Assembly (NCBI RefSeq): GCF_013408415.1
Contig: NZ_JACCAA010000001.1
Location: 1,054,001-1,118,000 of the forward strand
Length of the DNA: 64,000 bases
Source of the DNA: Nocardioides daedukensis
GTDB taxonomy: Bacteria > Actinomycetota > Actinomycetes > Propionibacteriales > Nocardioidaceae
Direction of reading: 5' to 3'
Below are positions 1 to 8,003 of the stretch, one piece after another. The number at the start of each line of letters is the position of its first letter. The stretch's first letter is position 1. A program made the position numbers and the translations under genes. The notes beneath the pieces were generated by a model. That model made no database searches, had not been told where the DNA came from, and saw nothing but the letters and a program-made list of their open reading frames with translations.

Positions 1-543
1 GGTGATCCTCACGTCGATCGTGGCCTTGTCACGCGGGTGGTCGTTGGCCGCGAACCACCAGGGCGCGATCTGTGGCTCGTTCATCGCCATCATCTCGCCC
101 TTGGTGCGCAGGAACGGGCGCTCGCCCTTCCAGCTGAGCGTCGAGGGCTTGCCGGAATATCTCACCTCGACGGTGAAGTCGGTGTCGTCGGGGATCGGCG
201 TGGCAGGGGTGATGACGAGCTCGTGGGCACTGTCCTTGGTGAACACCGCAGGCACGCCGTTGACCTTCACGGAGCTGACCTTGAGCATGAGGTCGACGTT
301 GAAGCGGTTCAGCGCCTGCAGGGAATGTGCCTGGAACGTGGTGCGGCCGGTCAGGCTGCCACCGCCTACGCCCACCCGGTGTGCGACGTCGTAGTGCTGC
401 ACGTCGTAGCCACCGTTGCCGTCCGAGGGGAAGTAGGGGTCGCCCATCCCGCTGGATCCGGCGCTCGGGTCGTCGGCCTGGGCCGAGGTGATCCCGAAGC
501 CCAGCAGGCACAGGGTGAGCAGGGAGGCGGTCAGCCGCTTCAT
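1..543 (-). CDS. M1-family metallopeptidase, N-terminal part (cut by window edge)
   Basis: The first 181 residues read from ATG at 543 and run off the left edge. They begin with a clear Sec signal peptide (Met-Lys-Arg, a Leu-rich core, then an Ala-Gln-Ala-type cleavage region near residue 24). The mature part has the N-terminal beta domain typical of M1 aminopeptidases: an early DVxHYDV-like segment, 'FNVDLMLKVSSVKVNG' and 'PQIAPWWFAANDHPRDKAT'. The last of these matches the M1 consensus for the substrate-entry loop before the catalytic domain. The GxMEN and HExxH motifs would lie outside the window, so catalysis cannot be checked. The start overlaps the stop of the upstream gene by ATGA, so the two are probably translated together. 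It is likely an exported aminopeptidase. Confidence 0.85.
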   Translation of the reverse strand, partial: MKRLTASLLTLCLLGFGITSAQADDPSAGSSGMGDPYFPSDGNGGYDVQHYDVAHRVGVGGGSLTGRTTFQAHSLQALNRFNVDLMLKVSSVKVNGVPAVFTKDSAHELVITPATPIPDDTDFTVEVRYSGKPSTLSWKGERPFLRTKGEMMAMNEPQIAPWWFAANDHPRDKATIDVRIT

Positions 544-1214
544 GGGGTCGTCCCGGGGGTCAGGTCCACGGGCTTGCCCGCAGACAGGGTGCTGATGATG
601 CGGCCGAGGCGGTCGTCCGCCGGCGTGATGGCCACGGGAACCGCCGTGTCCAAGACGTATGCCGTGGTGCCCGGCGCGACCGGCTCGCAGCCGGCCGGGT
701 CCGTTCGGCCCGCTCGCACCGCCAGGTCCCAGGTCAGTTCGCGGGTCTCGTCACTCGGCTCGCGGCCGACCAGGACGACGTTGACCGGGACGTGGTCACT
801 GAAGACGGGTTCGCGGTCGGTGACGACCATGTGCGGTCCGGGCAGATCCAGTGCAGGCCAGTCAGTCGGCGCTGCGATCGAGGCAGAGAACACCGCCCCC
901 AACCGAGCGGTGGCAAGGAACGTGACCAGCTCGATGTGTGGATCGGAGACGTCGACACCGACCACGCGCCCGGGCTCCACCCCCAGGCTGCGGAACGCAC
1001 CGGCGACCGCACCGACCAGCTCGAGCAGACCCGCGAAGTCGAGTGGTCGCAGGCCGAGGACGGCCGGGTCGGTTGCGTGCCCGCGAATGACCGGGAGGTC
1101 CACGGCGTTGTAGGTGAGATTGAGCGTTCCCGGGTCGTCGCCACTCGGTGTCCTGAACCAGGCCAACGCCACTCGGTGCTCCTCGGAGAAAAAACGGTTG
1201 CGGTGCGGGGCCAC
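540..1214 (-). CDS. Short AMP-binding-like protein (TIGR03089 type)
   Basis: A 224-residue protein with a GTG start. It resembles only the N-terminal part of acyl-CoA synthetase/AMP-binding enzymes: 'LRPLDFAGLLELVGAVAGAF', 'GVEPGRVVGVDVSD' and 'ATARLGAVFSA' follow the usual order of the first 150 residues of that fold. The adenylate-forming core motifs and the C-terminal lid are absent. A family of this length restricted to Actinobacteria (TIGR03089, uncharacterised) fits from memory. It probably does not adenylate anything and may bind a nucleotide or act as a partner. Its stop overlaps the start of the M1 peptidase by 4 bases, so the genes form a coupled pair. The upstream neighbour is divergent, so a promoter should lie in 1215-1359. 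Confidence 0.75.
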   Translation of the reverse strand: MAPHRNRFFSEEHRVALAWFRTPSGDDPGTLNLTYNAVDLPVIRGHATDPAVLGLRPLDFAGLLELVGAVAGAFRSLGVEPGRVVGVDVSDPHIELVTFLATARLGAVFSASIAAPTDWPALDLPGPHMVVTDREPVFSDHVPVNVVLVGREPSDETRELTWDLAVRAGRTDPAGCEPVAPGTTAYVLDTAVPVAITPADDRLGRIISTLSAGKPVDLTPGTTP

Positions 1215-1359
1215 CGACTCGAAACTGATCCAACCACCCTAGTGCGTGATCGGGTCGCCCTGCGACCCGAGCCCGTGCCCGATGAGAGGAGCCGTGACAT
1301 GTCAACCACTGTCCCCGGCCTGTCCGCAGACCGAACCTCACTCATCTGGAGCACATGCA

Positions 1360-2208
1360 ATGACGCACGACCCGTCCGAAACGCTCGACCCTGACTTCGT
1401 CTTCGGCTTCAAGGCCCTCGACGAACCTGACGACGCGAACCAGCGCTGGTCCACGTGGCTCTCCGTGGAGCCCCTGTCCCGCGGCCCCGAGCCTCGCCCC
1501 GACTGGGTGGTGACCAGCCAGGGCGCCCTGGACACCGAGCTCGGCATCCTCAAGACCGGCAAGGAGGCCGAGGTCCACCTGCTCGAACGCGCCGAGCCCG
1601 GTCAGCCCGGCGTGGTGATGGCCGCCAAGCGCTACAAGTCCCGCGAGCACACCTCGTTCCACCGCAGCGCCTCCTACACCGAGGGCTGGTCCACCCGGCG
1701 CTCGCGCGACGCCCGGGCGGTGAAGGCGAAGAGCGGCTTCGGCCGCGAGGTCGCCGCGGGCCAGTGGGCGAATGCGGAGTGGCAGGCCCTGCAACGGTTC
1801 TGGTTGGCCGGGGTCCCGGTCCCCTACCCGGTGCAGATCGACGGCACGGAGATCCTGATGGAGTTCATCAGCGTCGACGGCCAACCCGCCCCACGACTGG
1901 CCCGGGCCCGCCCCGGGCCGGAGCTGCTCCGTGAATGGTTCGAGCAGCTGCGCAACGCCATGACGATGATGGCCCGACACGGGATCGCGCACGGCGACCT
2001 GTCGGCGTACAACATCCTCGCCCAGGGTGAGCGGGTCGTGATCATCGATCTTCCCCAGGCAGTCGACCTCGTCGGCAACGCCCAGGGCTTGGAGTTCCTG
2101 ATGCGCGACTGCCGCAACGTGTGCACGTGGTTCGTCAGGGCGGGTCTCGATGCCGAGGTCGCCGACGCGGAGGCGCTCTTCGGCGACCTGGCCGCCTCGG
2201 CGTTCTGA
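1360..2208 (+). CDS. RIO-type serine/threonine protein kinase
   Basis: A 282-residue RIO-family atypical kinase. The catalytic loop HGDLSAYNIL is at about residues 211-220 (Asp213 the likely catalytic residue, Asn218 for metal). The metal-binding IIDLPQ follows at about 228-233, the RIO form of the kinase DFG motif. The N-terminal half holds the short nucleotide-binding region with 'TGKEAEVHLLE' and the Lys of 'AAKRYKSREHTSF'. I chose ATG 1360 because GGAG lies 8 bases upstream; the open frame extends further up without such a signal. Bacterial RIO kinases are poorly characterised; in archaea and eukaryotes the family acts in ribosome maturation. It stands alone on the + strand, and a strong hairpin lies 22 bases after its stop (see the bluB entry). 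Confidence 0.9.
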   Translation: MTHDPSETLDPDFVFGFKALDEPDDANQRWSTWLSVEPLSRGPEPRPDWVVTSQGALDTELGILKTGKEAEVHLLERAEPGQPGVVMAAKRYKSREHTSFHRSASYTEGWSTRRSRDARAVKAKSGFGREVAAGQWANAEWQALQRFWLAGVPVPYPVQIDGTEILMEFISVDGQPAPRLARARPGPELLREWFEQLRNAMTMMARHGIAHGDLSAYNILAQGERVVIIDLPQAVDLVGNAQGLEFLMRDCRNVCTWFVRAGLDAEVADAEALFGDLAASAF

Positions 2209-2229
2209 GCCGTTCCCCGGCCTCCTAGG

Positions 2230-2267
2230 GTGTGGGCTCCCGGCCGACCGAGACGAGGAGCCCACAC
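2230..2267 (+). promoter_or_regulatory. Perfect hairpin masking the bluB ribosome-binding site
   Basis: An 11-base arm at 2230-2240 (GTGTGGGCTCC) is exactly complementary to 2257-2267 (GGAGCCCACAC), with a 16-base loop. The right arm contains half of the GAGGAG Shine-Dalgarno sequence and ends one base before the bluB ATG at 2268. In RNA this would block ribosome access. It could also act as the terminator of the RIO kinase gene that stops at 2208, although no U-tract follows. The pairing is seen directly; a regulatory role is inference. Confidence 0.6.
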
Positions 2268-2909
2268 ATGGAGCTGTACGACGCGATGCAGCGTCGGCGC
2301 GACACCCGCGCCGAGTTCACCGGCGCAGCTGTCGACGACGAGGTGCTGAGACGGGTCCTGGCTGCTGCGCACTCGGCACCCAGCGTCGGGATGAGCCAAC
2401 CCTGGGACTTCGTCCTGGTCCGCGACGCACAGGCACTGGCCGCGTTCGCGGGGCACGTGGCGAGCGAACGTGACGAGTTCGCCAGCTCGCTGGACGGAGA
2501 GCGGGCCGAGACGTTCTCCCGGATCAAGATAGAGGGGATCCGCGAGTCGGGCCTGGGCGTGGTGGTCGGCTATGACCCGACCCGAGGGGGCCCGAACGTC
2601 CTCGGTCGTCATGCGATCGCGGACGCGGGGCTCTACTCGGTGTGCCTGGCCATCCAGAACCTCTGGTTGGCGGCAACCGCCGAGGGACTCGGCGTCGGCT
2701 GGGTCAGCTTCTATCGCGAGGAGTTCCTGCGCGAGCTGGTCTCCATGCCCGAGCACGTGCGGCCGGTGGCCTGGCTCTGCCTGGGCGAGGTGGCGAACGT
2801 GCCGACGGTGCCGGACCTGGAGCGCTTCGGCTGGCGGCATCGCTCACCGCTGGAGTCCGTGCTGCACGCGGAGCGCTGGGGCGAGCAGGTCGAGCCCGTT
2901 CAAAGCTGA
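2268..2909 (+). CDS. bluB: 5,6-dimethylbenzimidazole synthase (BluB)
   Basis: A 213-residue nitroreductase-fold flavoenzyme. BluB cleaves reduced FMN with oxygen to give 5,6-dimethylbenzimidazole, the lower ligand of vitamin B12. Family features seen: RRRDTRAEF near residue 9 (the family RRDxR motif), 'AHSAPSVGMSQPWDFVLV' at about 35-52 (flavin contact) and 'LGVVVGYDPTRGGP' in the middle. The usual length is 200-230. The start at 2268 is chosen for GAGGAG 6 bases upstream and because homologues begin close to this Met; the frame also opens at 2232. Its ribosome-binding site is buried in a hairpin. No other cobalamin genes are in the window, so regulation may be independent of a B12 operon. 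Confidence 0.88.
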   Translation: MELYDAMQRRRDTRAEFTGAAVDDEVLRRVLAAAHSAPSVGMSQPWDFVLVRDAQALAAFAGHVASERDEFASSLDGERAETFSRIKIEGIRESGLGVVVGYDPTRGGPNVLGRHAIADAGLYSVCLAIQNLWLAATAEGLGVGWVSFYREEFLRELVSMPEHVRPVAWLCLGEVANVPTVPDLERFGWRHRSPLESVLHAERWGEQVEPVQS

Positions 2910-2930
2910 GGTCACAGCTAGGTTGGCCTG

Positions 2931-4016
2931 ATGCGACGTACGACCGGACCCGTGATCGAGGTCGAGACCCTGGCCGACTTCGACCATCGGGTGGCGCTCG
3001 GGACGCGCTCCCTGGCCGGTTGGCACCTCCAGTCGATCGACCTGTCCGGGCGCTCGGGTGTGCTGCGCAGCCTTCCGGTCGCCGGTGCGCTGTTCCTCGG
3101 CTGCCGGTTCGCCGCGGGCGACGAGGACTCGGTCCGCCACCGTGGCGGCATCGTCTTCCCGGCCGTGCCCGATGCACCGCTGGACACCTACCGCGGCAGT
3201 CTCTACACGCCGCGCGACCTCTACGACTCCCCCAGCTATCCCGACAGCCTCGACGCCCGCGCCTATGCCTGGTCACGCCAGCCGCGCGACCTGGACCTCA
3301 CCTTGGCCCAGGCCCTGCACGACCACGCCATCGACGACGCGCTCTCGGCGTGGATCGAGTCACGACGCCTGGTCGGCGTGATGGGTGGCCACGCCCTGGC
3401 CAGGGGGGCCACGGAATATGCCGACGCCGCCAGGCTGGGCCGGTTGCTCTCGGCCACGGCGACGGTGGCGACCGGTGGTGGCCCCGGGGCGATGGAGGCC
3501 GCGAACCTGGGCGCCTGGCTCTCGAGGCGTTCCAGCGAGGAGCTCGACCAGGCGCTGGCCATGGTGGCTGCCGAGCCGAGCTTTCGTCCTGACATCGGCG
3601 CCTGGGCAAAGGCCGCCTTCGACGTGATCGAGGCCTTCCCGGACGGCGCCGAGTCCCTGGGGGTGCCGACCTGGCACTACGGGCACGAGCCGCCGAACCC
3701 GTTCGCCTCGCAGATCGCGAAATATTTCCACAACGCCACCCGGGAGGCGATCCTGCTGGAGATCTGTCGGGCCGGGATCGTCTTCCTGCCCGGGGCCGGC
3801 GGCACCGTTCAGGAGATCTTCCAGGACGCCTGCGAGAACTACTACGGTGACGAGGCCTCGGTCGCGCCGATGGTCCTGGTCGGGATCGAGCACTGGACCA
3901 GGACCTTGCCGGCCTGGCCGCTGCTCACCGCACTGGCGAAGGGGCGTCCGATGGAGTCACACGTGCACCTGGTCGCAACAGTCGAGGAGGCAGCGGAGCT
4001 CGTGGCTCACCACTGA
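2931..4016 (+). CDS. LOG-family Rossmann-fold nucleotide-binding protein
   Basis: A 361-residue protein of the LOG/TIGR00730-like lysine decarboxylase-like superfamily. The signature pair is present: GGGPGAMEAAN at about 182-192 and PGAGGTVQEIF at about 287-297, which form the phosphoribosyl-binding site of cytokinin-activating phosphoribohydrolases. Family members cleave nucleoside 5'-monophosphates. The canonical second motif is PGGxGTxxE; here it is PGAGGTVQE, so one Gly is Ala. The first ~140 residues are an extra N-terminal region not found in the short ~190-residue LOG proteins; this long form also occurs in other bacteria. The substrate is unknown. It converges with the TPR gene, sharing 10 bases at the 3' ends. 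Confidence 0.8.
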   Translation: MRRTTGPVIEVETLADFDHRVALGTRSLAGWHLQSIDLSGRSGVLRSLPVAGALFLGCRFAAGDEDSVRHRGGIVFPAVPDAPLDTYRGSLYTPRDLYDSPSYPDSLDARAYAWSRQPRDLDLTLAQALHDHAIDDALSAWIESRRLVGVMGGHALARGATEYADAARLGRLLSATATVATGGGPGAMEAANLGAWLSRRSSEELDQALAMVAAEPSFRPDIGAWAKAAFDVIEAFPDGAESLGVPTWHYGHEPPNPFASQIAKYFHNATREAILLEICRAGIVFLPGAGGTVQEIFQDACENYYGDEASVAPMVLVGIEHWTRTLPAWPLLTALAKGRPMESHVHLVATVEEAAELVAHH

Positions 4017-4687
4017 TAGCCCGGCTCGCGCTCGGAATAGGGATAGTCCTCGAAGTCCCGGTTCTCCTTGCGCTCCTCACGGCCCTTGTCGTTGCGCTCC
4101 TCGAGCTCCTTCTTCTTCTGTTCCTGCTCCTTCTTGTCCTTGTCGTCCTCGGGGTCCTGCTTCTGGTCCTTGTCCTGTTGTTCCTTCTGCTGCTCGATCT
4201 TCTTCTTCAGCCGCTCGTCGATCGTCTTCGAGTCCTCGTTGTCGTCGGGGCAGTCACCCTCGGCCAACACGTCGCGACCGGCCTGCCACGAGTCGATGGC
4301 GGCCTGGGGGTCGTCCTCGACGAGCCCGTCCCCGATGACCTCGTGTGCGAGTGCGATGTTGTTGCGCACGGTGCACCGCTCGTCCTTTGGCGCCTTCTTG
4401 AGTGCGGCCTCGAACTCCTTGATCGCGCCCTCGTAGTCGGCGTCCTGAAAGAGCGTCGTGCCGTAGTTGAACGGTGCCAGCCAGGGCTCGAGGAGGTTCA
4501 GCGACTTGTTGCCCTCGAACTTCTCACCCGCCTTGGGATGGTCACCTTCGTCGTACGCCGACTCCCCGGCAGCCTGGGCGGAGAGCATCAGGCCGACCTT
4601 GGCCACGAACAGGAAGGTCAGGATCACCGGGATGATCCCGACGAGGAAGAGGATGTTGCGCATCTTGACGCGGGCGCGGTTGGTCAT
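4007..4687 (-). CDS. TPR-type membrane protein, BatC-like, last gene of Bat operon
   Basis: 226 residues from ATG 4687, two bases after the stop of the preceding VWA gene. One transmembrane helix near residues 10-32 (ILFLVGIIPVILTFLFVA) is followed by a tetratricopeptide-like region ('LFQDADYEGAIKEFEAALKKAP', then 'ALAHEVIGDGLVEDDPQAAI'). The C-terminal ~70 residues are almost only Lys, Glu, Asp and Gln, probably a charged coiled coil. The upstream frame up to 4858 overlaps the previous gene and is not coding-like. In Bat operons a TPR protein (BatC/BatE) usually accompanies the two VWA proteins, presumably as scaffold. It is anchored in the membrane; which side the TPR faces is not clear. 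Confidence 0.8.
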   Translation of the reverse strand: MTNRARVKMRNILFLVGIIPVILTFLFVAKVGLMLSAQAAGESAYDEGDHPKAGEKFEGNKSLNLLEPWLAPFNYGTTLFQDADYEGAIKEFEAALKKAPKDERCTVRNNIALAHEVIGDGLVEDDPQAAIDSWQAGRDVLAEGDCPDDNEDSKTIDERLKKKIEQQKEQQDKDQKQDPEDDKDKKEQEQKKKELEERNDKGREERKENRDFEDYPYSEREPGYQW

Positions 4688-4689
4688 GC

Positions 4690-5691
4690 TCACAGCGACT
4701 TCAGCTCCTTGTTCGCCGAGACGAGGCCACGCCAGCTGATCCGGAGCTCGACCAGGGCCAGGCCGAAGAGCAGCAGGGCGAAGATCCAGTAGAGTTCGTG
4801 CTTGGCCTGGCTGCCCTCGTCGGCGGCCTCGAACGACTGCTTGACGTCGTCGGCCCAACCGCCGAGGTCGCCGGGTTCTTCTCGGTGCAGATAGGCCAGG
4901 CCCATCTCGTCGGCGATCTGCTTGAGGTTCTTCTCGTCCAGCTTGGACAGGGCGTCACCCTGGCTGGCGGTGTCGGTGATGAACCCGGCGTCAGGACGTT
5001 CGGGATCGACCGGCATCTTGCCGCCCTTCTGGGTTCCATAACCCAGGACGACACCTCCGGCGAGGTATTCCTCGAGGTCGGCGAAGGATTCCTGCGGAGA
5101 CTCGGAGGTGTTCTCCCCGTCGCTGACGAAGATCACCATCCGTTGACGGTCCTCCCGCTTCTCAGCGGAACGCTTCAGGCTCTCCAGCATCTCGTCGTGG
5201 GCGATCGAGACCGACGATCCGGCTCCGTCGAAGGCACCCTCGGTGCTCATCGTGTCGACGACCGCGAGGAAGGCCCCGCTGTCGCTCGAGTAGGGCAGCT
5301 CGGTGCGGGTGAAGCGGCCGAACGTGATCAGGGAGAAGCGAGCTCCGGGGAACTGCTCGGTCAGCTCGGCCAGGTCGCGCTTGACGCCCTCGAGACGTGC
5401 CTCGGACCCGTTCCAGTCCTGGGCCGACATGCTGGTGGTGCGGTCGACCACGACCAGGATCTCCATGTCCGTGACCACCGAGCCCGTGCCGGACTCACCG
5501 ATTCCGGGCCGCAACAGGATTCCGGCGACGGCCACGATCATCAGGGCGCGCACCGTCCAGTCGAGACGCTCGCGGGGTCGCTTGAGCAGGAACCACGCCG
5601 CCAGACCGAGCAGCGCCAGGGCGAGGATGACGACCAGCCACGCCGGGATGATCGGCCGGAGCGCGAGCGGGTGCAGGAGGGTGGATGTCAT
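4690..5691 (-). CDS. VWA-domain membrane protein, BatB-like
   Basis: 333 residues with two N-terminal helices (about 18-36 and 46-62), a von Willebrand factor A domain (about 75-270) and a C-terminal helix near 305-320. The metal-site (MIDAS) motif is VDRTTSMS, where the usual DxSxS has Thr in the second position, still able to bind metal. Other MIDAS elements are 'VSDGENT' and the TEGAFDGAGSS loop. The arrangement TM-TM-VWA-TM matches BatA/BatB of Bacteroides, whose exact function is unsettled (envelope stress, chaperone-like). It overlaps the preceding VWA gene by ATGA. It pairs with the next VWA protein in tandem and probably forms a complex driven by the MoxR ATPase. Confidence 0.85.
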   Translation of the reverse strand: MTSTLLHPLALRPIIPAWLVVILALALLGLAAWFLLKRPRERLDWTVRALMIVAVAGILLRPGIGESGTGSVVTDMEILVVVDRTTSMSAQDWNGSEARLEGVKRDLAELTEQFPGARFSLITFGRFTRTELPYSSDSGAFLAVVDTMSTEGAFDGAGSSVSIAHDEMLESLKRSAEKREDRQRMVIFVSDGENTSESPQESFADLEEYLAGGVVLGYGTQKGGKMPVDPERPDAGFITDTASQGDALSKLDEKNLKQIADEMGLAYLHREEPGDLGGWADDVKQSFEAADEGSQAKHELYWIFALLLFGLALVELRISWRGLVSANKELKSL

Positions 5692-6665
5692 GAGTTCCTC
5701 CTGATCGCTGCCCCGACGACGAGGAGCAGTCCGATTCCGACCAGTCCAGCGCCCCAGTAGGGCTTGTCGAGGACCGTCACGGTCGCGGGCTCCTTGCTGC
5801 GAGCGGCCTCGAGACGGTTGATGTCATCGGCGATCGCGGAGGTGGATCCGTCGGCACCGAAGACGCTCCACGACCCCTTGGTCTTCTTCACCGCCGCTTC
5901 GAACTCCTCTGCCGATCCCGGGATCAGCTCCATCTCCGGGGTGCCGAGCCCGTGCACGACCACGCCCTTCTCGACGGCGTAGTCGGCCGCTTCGTCGAAG
6001 GTGAACACCGGCTCGCCCTGGGGGTCGTTGTCGGAGGCGAGGACGATCGCTCGGCCGCGTTCCTCGTCGGGACGGTCGAATCGGTCGACGCAGGAGACCA
6101 GCCCGTCGCTGACCAGCGAGGCACGCTCGTCGCCGATGTAGGTGCCGGCCACGAAGTTGTAGTCGTAGTTGGCCAGCTTCTGCTCGGCCTCGTCGAGCTG
6201 CTCGACGACGAACTCGTAGTCATCGGTCAGCGGGAAGACGGTGACCGCCACACCGCTCCAGATGGTCAGCCCGATGCGCTCCCCCTCGAGTCCTTCGGCG
6301 ATCCGCTTGAACTCCGCGATGAGCTGGGCGTCGTACGTCGTCATCGAGCCCGAGACGTCCAGGCACAGCATGATGTCCCGATTGCTGTTCTCGGCCTGGT
6401 GCGTGCGGGTCTCCACCAGTCGGCCGGCGAGCAGGATGCTGCCGACGATGAGGAACAGCACCGCGGCCGTGCGCAGGCCCATCTCGATCCGGCGGCGTCC
6501 GGCGAGCACGCGATAGCGCGGCAGGCGCCGCAGTCGTGCCGCGTGGGCCACGAGCAGGGCGTTGCGCGGGGCTCGATTCAGCGGCGACGGGAAGGACCAC
6601 AACACGATCCAGCCGATGGTGACGAGGGTCAGGACGATGACCAGCCAGGTCCACTTCAGTTCCAT
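5688..6665 (-). CDS. VWA-domain membrane protein, BatA-like
   Basis: 325 residues. Membrane helices lie near residues 5-26 and 63-82 and at the C-terminus (about 300-320). The VWA domain carries a complete MIDAS motif, DVSGSM, near residue 103, plus 'ASDNDPQGEP' later in the domain. The domain order equals that of the next gene, so the pair likely arose by duplication, though identity outside the metal site is low. The stop overlaps the next start (ATGA) and its start overlaps the stop of the DUF4381-like gene by 10 bases, which indicates tight translational coupling through the operon. Confidence 0.85.
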   Translation of the reverse strand: MELKWTWLVIVLTLVTIGWIVLWSFPSPLNRAPRNALLVAHAARLRRLPRYRVLAGRRRIEMGLRTAAVLFLIVGSILLAGRLVETRTHQAENSNRDIMLCLDVSGSMTTYDAQLIAEFKRIAEGLEGERIGLTIWSGVAVTVFPLTDDYEFVVEQLDEAEQKLANYDYNFVAGTYIGDERASLVSDGLVSCVDRFDRPDEERGRAIVLASDNDPQGEPVFTFDEAADYAVEKGVVVHGLGTPEMELIPGSAEEFEAAVKKTKGSWSVFGADGSTSAIADDINRLEAARSKEPATVTVLDKPYWGAGLVGIGLLLVVGAAIRRNS

Positions 6666-7120
6666 GTGGCCACCACGTTCCGGGCACGGTCCAGGGTCCT
6701 GGGCAACGGCTCCTGGGCGACGTCGTCCTCGGGCGAGAACTCGGGTGGATACATCAGTGCGACGACGTCGGCCACGTGCGGGATGCCGATGGCCCTCAGG
6801 TCGGCCAGGGCCATCGTGTGGGTGGGCAGACCGGTGACCTCGCTGACGAAGCCACGGACCACCACGCTCATCTGCTGATAGCCCTCACGCTCGGGCAGGT
6901 CACCGCTGGCCACCTGCGCACCGATCCGGTCGAGCTCACCGAACGCCTTCGTGCGCGCGGTCGCGGGGTCACCCTTCGCAACGGGCTTGGGGTGACCGCT
7001 GACCGACCATGCCCAGACGGCGAGGTAGTAGAGCGAGACGAGGATGAACGCGCCGACTGCCAGCCACACCCACAGTGAGGAATAGCCGATCGGTCCGTTG
7101 AACTCATCGCCGGCGGGCAT
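6656..7120 (-). CDS. Small membrane protein of the MoxR/VWA operon (DUF4381-like)
   Basis: 154 residues from ATG 7120. One transmembrane helix (about 13-34, 'LWVWLAVGAFILVSLYYLAV') is followed by a soluble alpha-helical domain containing 'YQQMSVVVRGFVSEVTGLPT' and 'TMALADLRAIGIPHVADVVAL'. This helical domain with its 'R.F' and 'L..L' pattern is the mark of DUF4381-type proteins in MoxR-DUF58-VWA clusters. The name is by analogy of place and topology, so only moderately sure. It starts 17 bases inside the end of the DUF58 gene. The longer frame reaching 7540 is the same frame extended through that gene and is not expected to be translated. Confidence 0.72.
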   Translation of the reverse strand: MPAGDEFNGPIGYSSLWVWLAVGAFILVSLYYLAVWAWSVSGHPKPVAKGDPATARTKAFGELDRIGAQVASGDLPEREGYQQMSVVVRGFVSEVTGLPTHTMALADLRAIGIPHVADVVALMYPPEFSPEDDVAQEPLPRTLDRARNVVATWN

Positions 7121-7991
7121 GGCGGTGCCTTTCGAGCATGGTGAGGACGGCGTGGATGGCGCTGTCGTGGTCGTGGACCATCTGGTGGACGATGCCCAGA
7201 GCGTCGAGCTCACGACGCATCCCGTCGGCCTCGCCGGTGACGAGCGAGGCGAACTCACGTCGCAGCTGTTCGTCGTGACGGGCCCAGTCCGGGACCAGTC
7301 CACCAGAGTCGATGTCGACCAGAGAGCTCGATTCGGCTGCCGTGGTCGGGTCGAGGTCGCCGATGGAGACATAGAGCAGCTCGTGCTGGACCACCAGCCG
7401 GCGCAGGATCTGCGCCAGCTCCTCGTCCACGGCGTACTCGTCGGAGATGATGCACATGATCGTGCGGCGGCGGACCGTGCGGGTGACGTAGCGGAGCACC
7501 TGCTTGAGGTCGGCCGGAGCCGCCGTGGGGGTGATCGCATCGTGGATCGCCGCGAGTCGGTGCTCCAGGTTCAGCTCGCCGCCCGCCGGGGGCATCTGGT
7601 GGCTTCCCGACGCGTCGCCGCGGACCATCCCGACCTGGTCGCCGTGCTTGACCGCGAGATAGCCGACGACACCGGCCACGGTGATCGCCATGTCGCGCTT
7701 GGGCACGTTGAGATCGTTCATCGCCGCCATCGAGCGCCCGGTCGAGGCGACCAGCATGATGTTGTGCTTGCGGGCAGCGGCATAGCGCTTGACCAGCAGG
7801 GCTCGGCTGCGCGCGGAGGCCTTCCAGTCGATGTCCTTCACGTCGTCCCCGCGGACATATTCGCGCAGGTCGTTGAAGTCCATGCTGCGCCCGGTCTGGA
7901 GGGAGGCGTACTCACCCTCCAGCAGGCCACGCACCTTGCGGTGTGCGTGGATGGTCATCCGGGCCTTGACCCGCGTGAGGTGCGGTGACAC
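7104..7991 (-). CDS. DUF58-domain protein
   Basis: 295 residues from GTG 7991, 12 bases after the stop of the MoxR gene; an ATG 33 bases further in is an alternative. The family hallmark is intact near residues 38-62: 'DFNDLREYVRGDDVKDIDW' followed by KASARS. After it comes a degenerate VWA-like fold ('IMLVASTGRSMAA' in place of a MIDAS). There is no membrane helix. DUF58 proteins almost always follow a MoxR AAA+ ATPase and are thought to be adaptors or substrates of it in assembling metal- or envelope-related complexes; no precise reaction is known. Confidence 0.88.
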   Translation of the reverse strand: MSPHLTRVKARMTIHAHRKVRGLLEGEYASLQTGRSMDFNDLREYVRGDDVKDIDWKASARSRALLVKRYAAARKHNIMLVASTGRSMAAMNDLNVPKRDMAITVAGVVGYLAVKHGDQVGMVRGDASGSHQMPPAGGELNLEHRLAAIHDAITPTAAPADLKQVLRYVTRTVRRRTIMCIISDEYAVDEELAQILRRLVVQHELLYVSIGDLDPTTAAESSSLVDIDSGGLVPDWARHDEQLRREFASLVTGEADGMRRELDALGIVHQMVHDHDSAIHAVLTMLERHRHARRR

Positions 7992-8003
7992 GAGGATCCC
8001 CGA

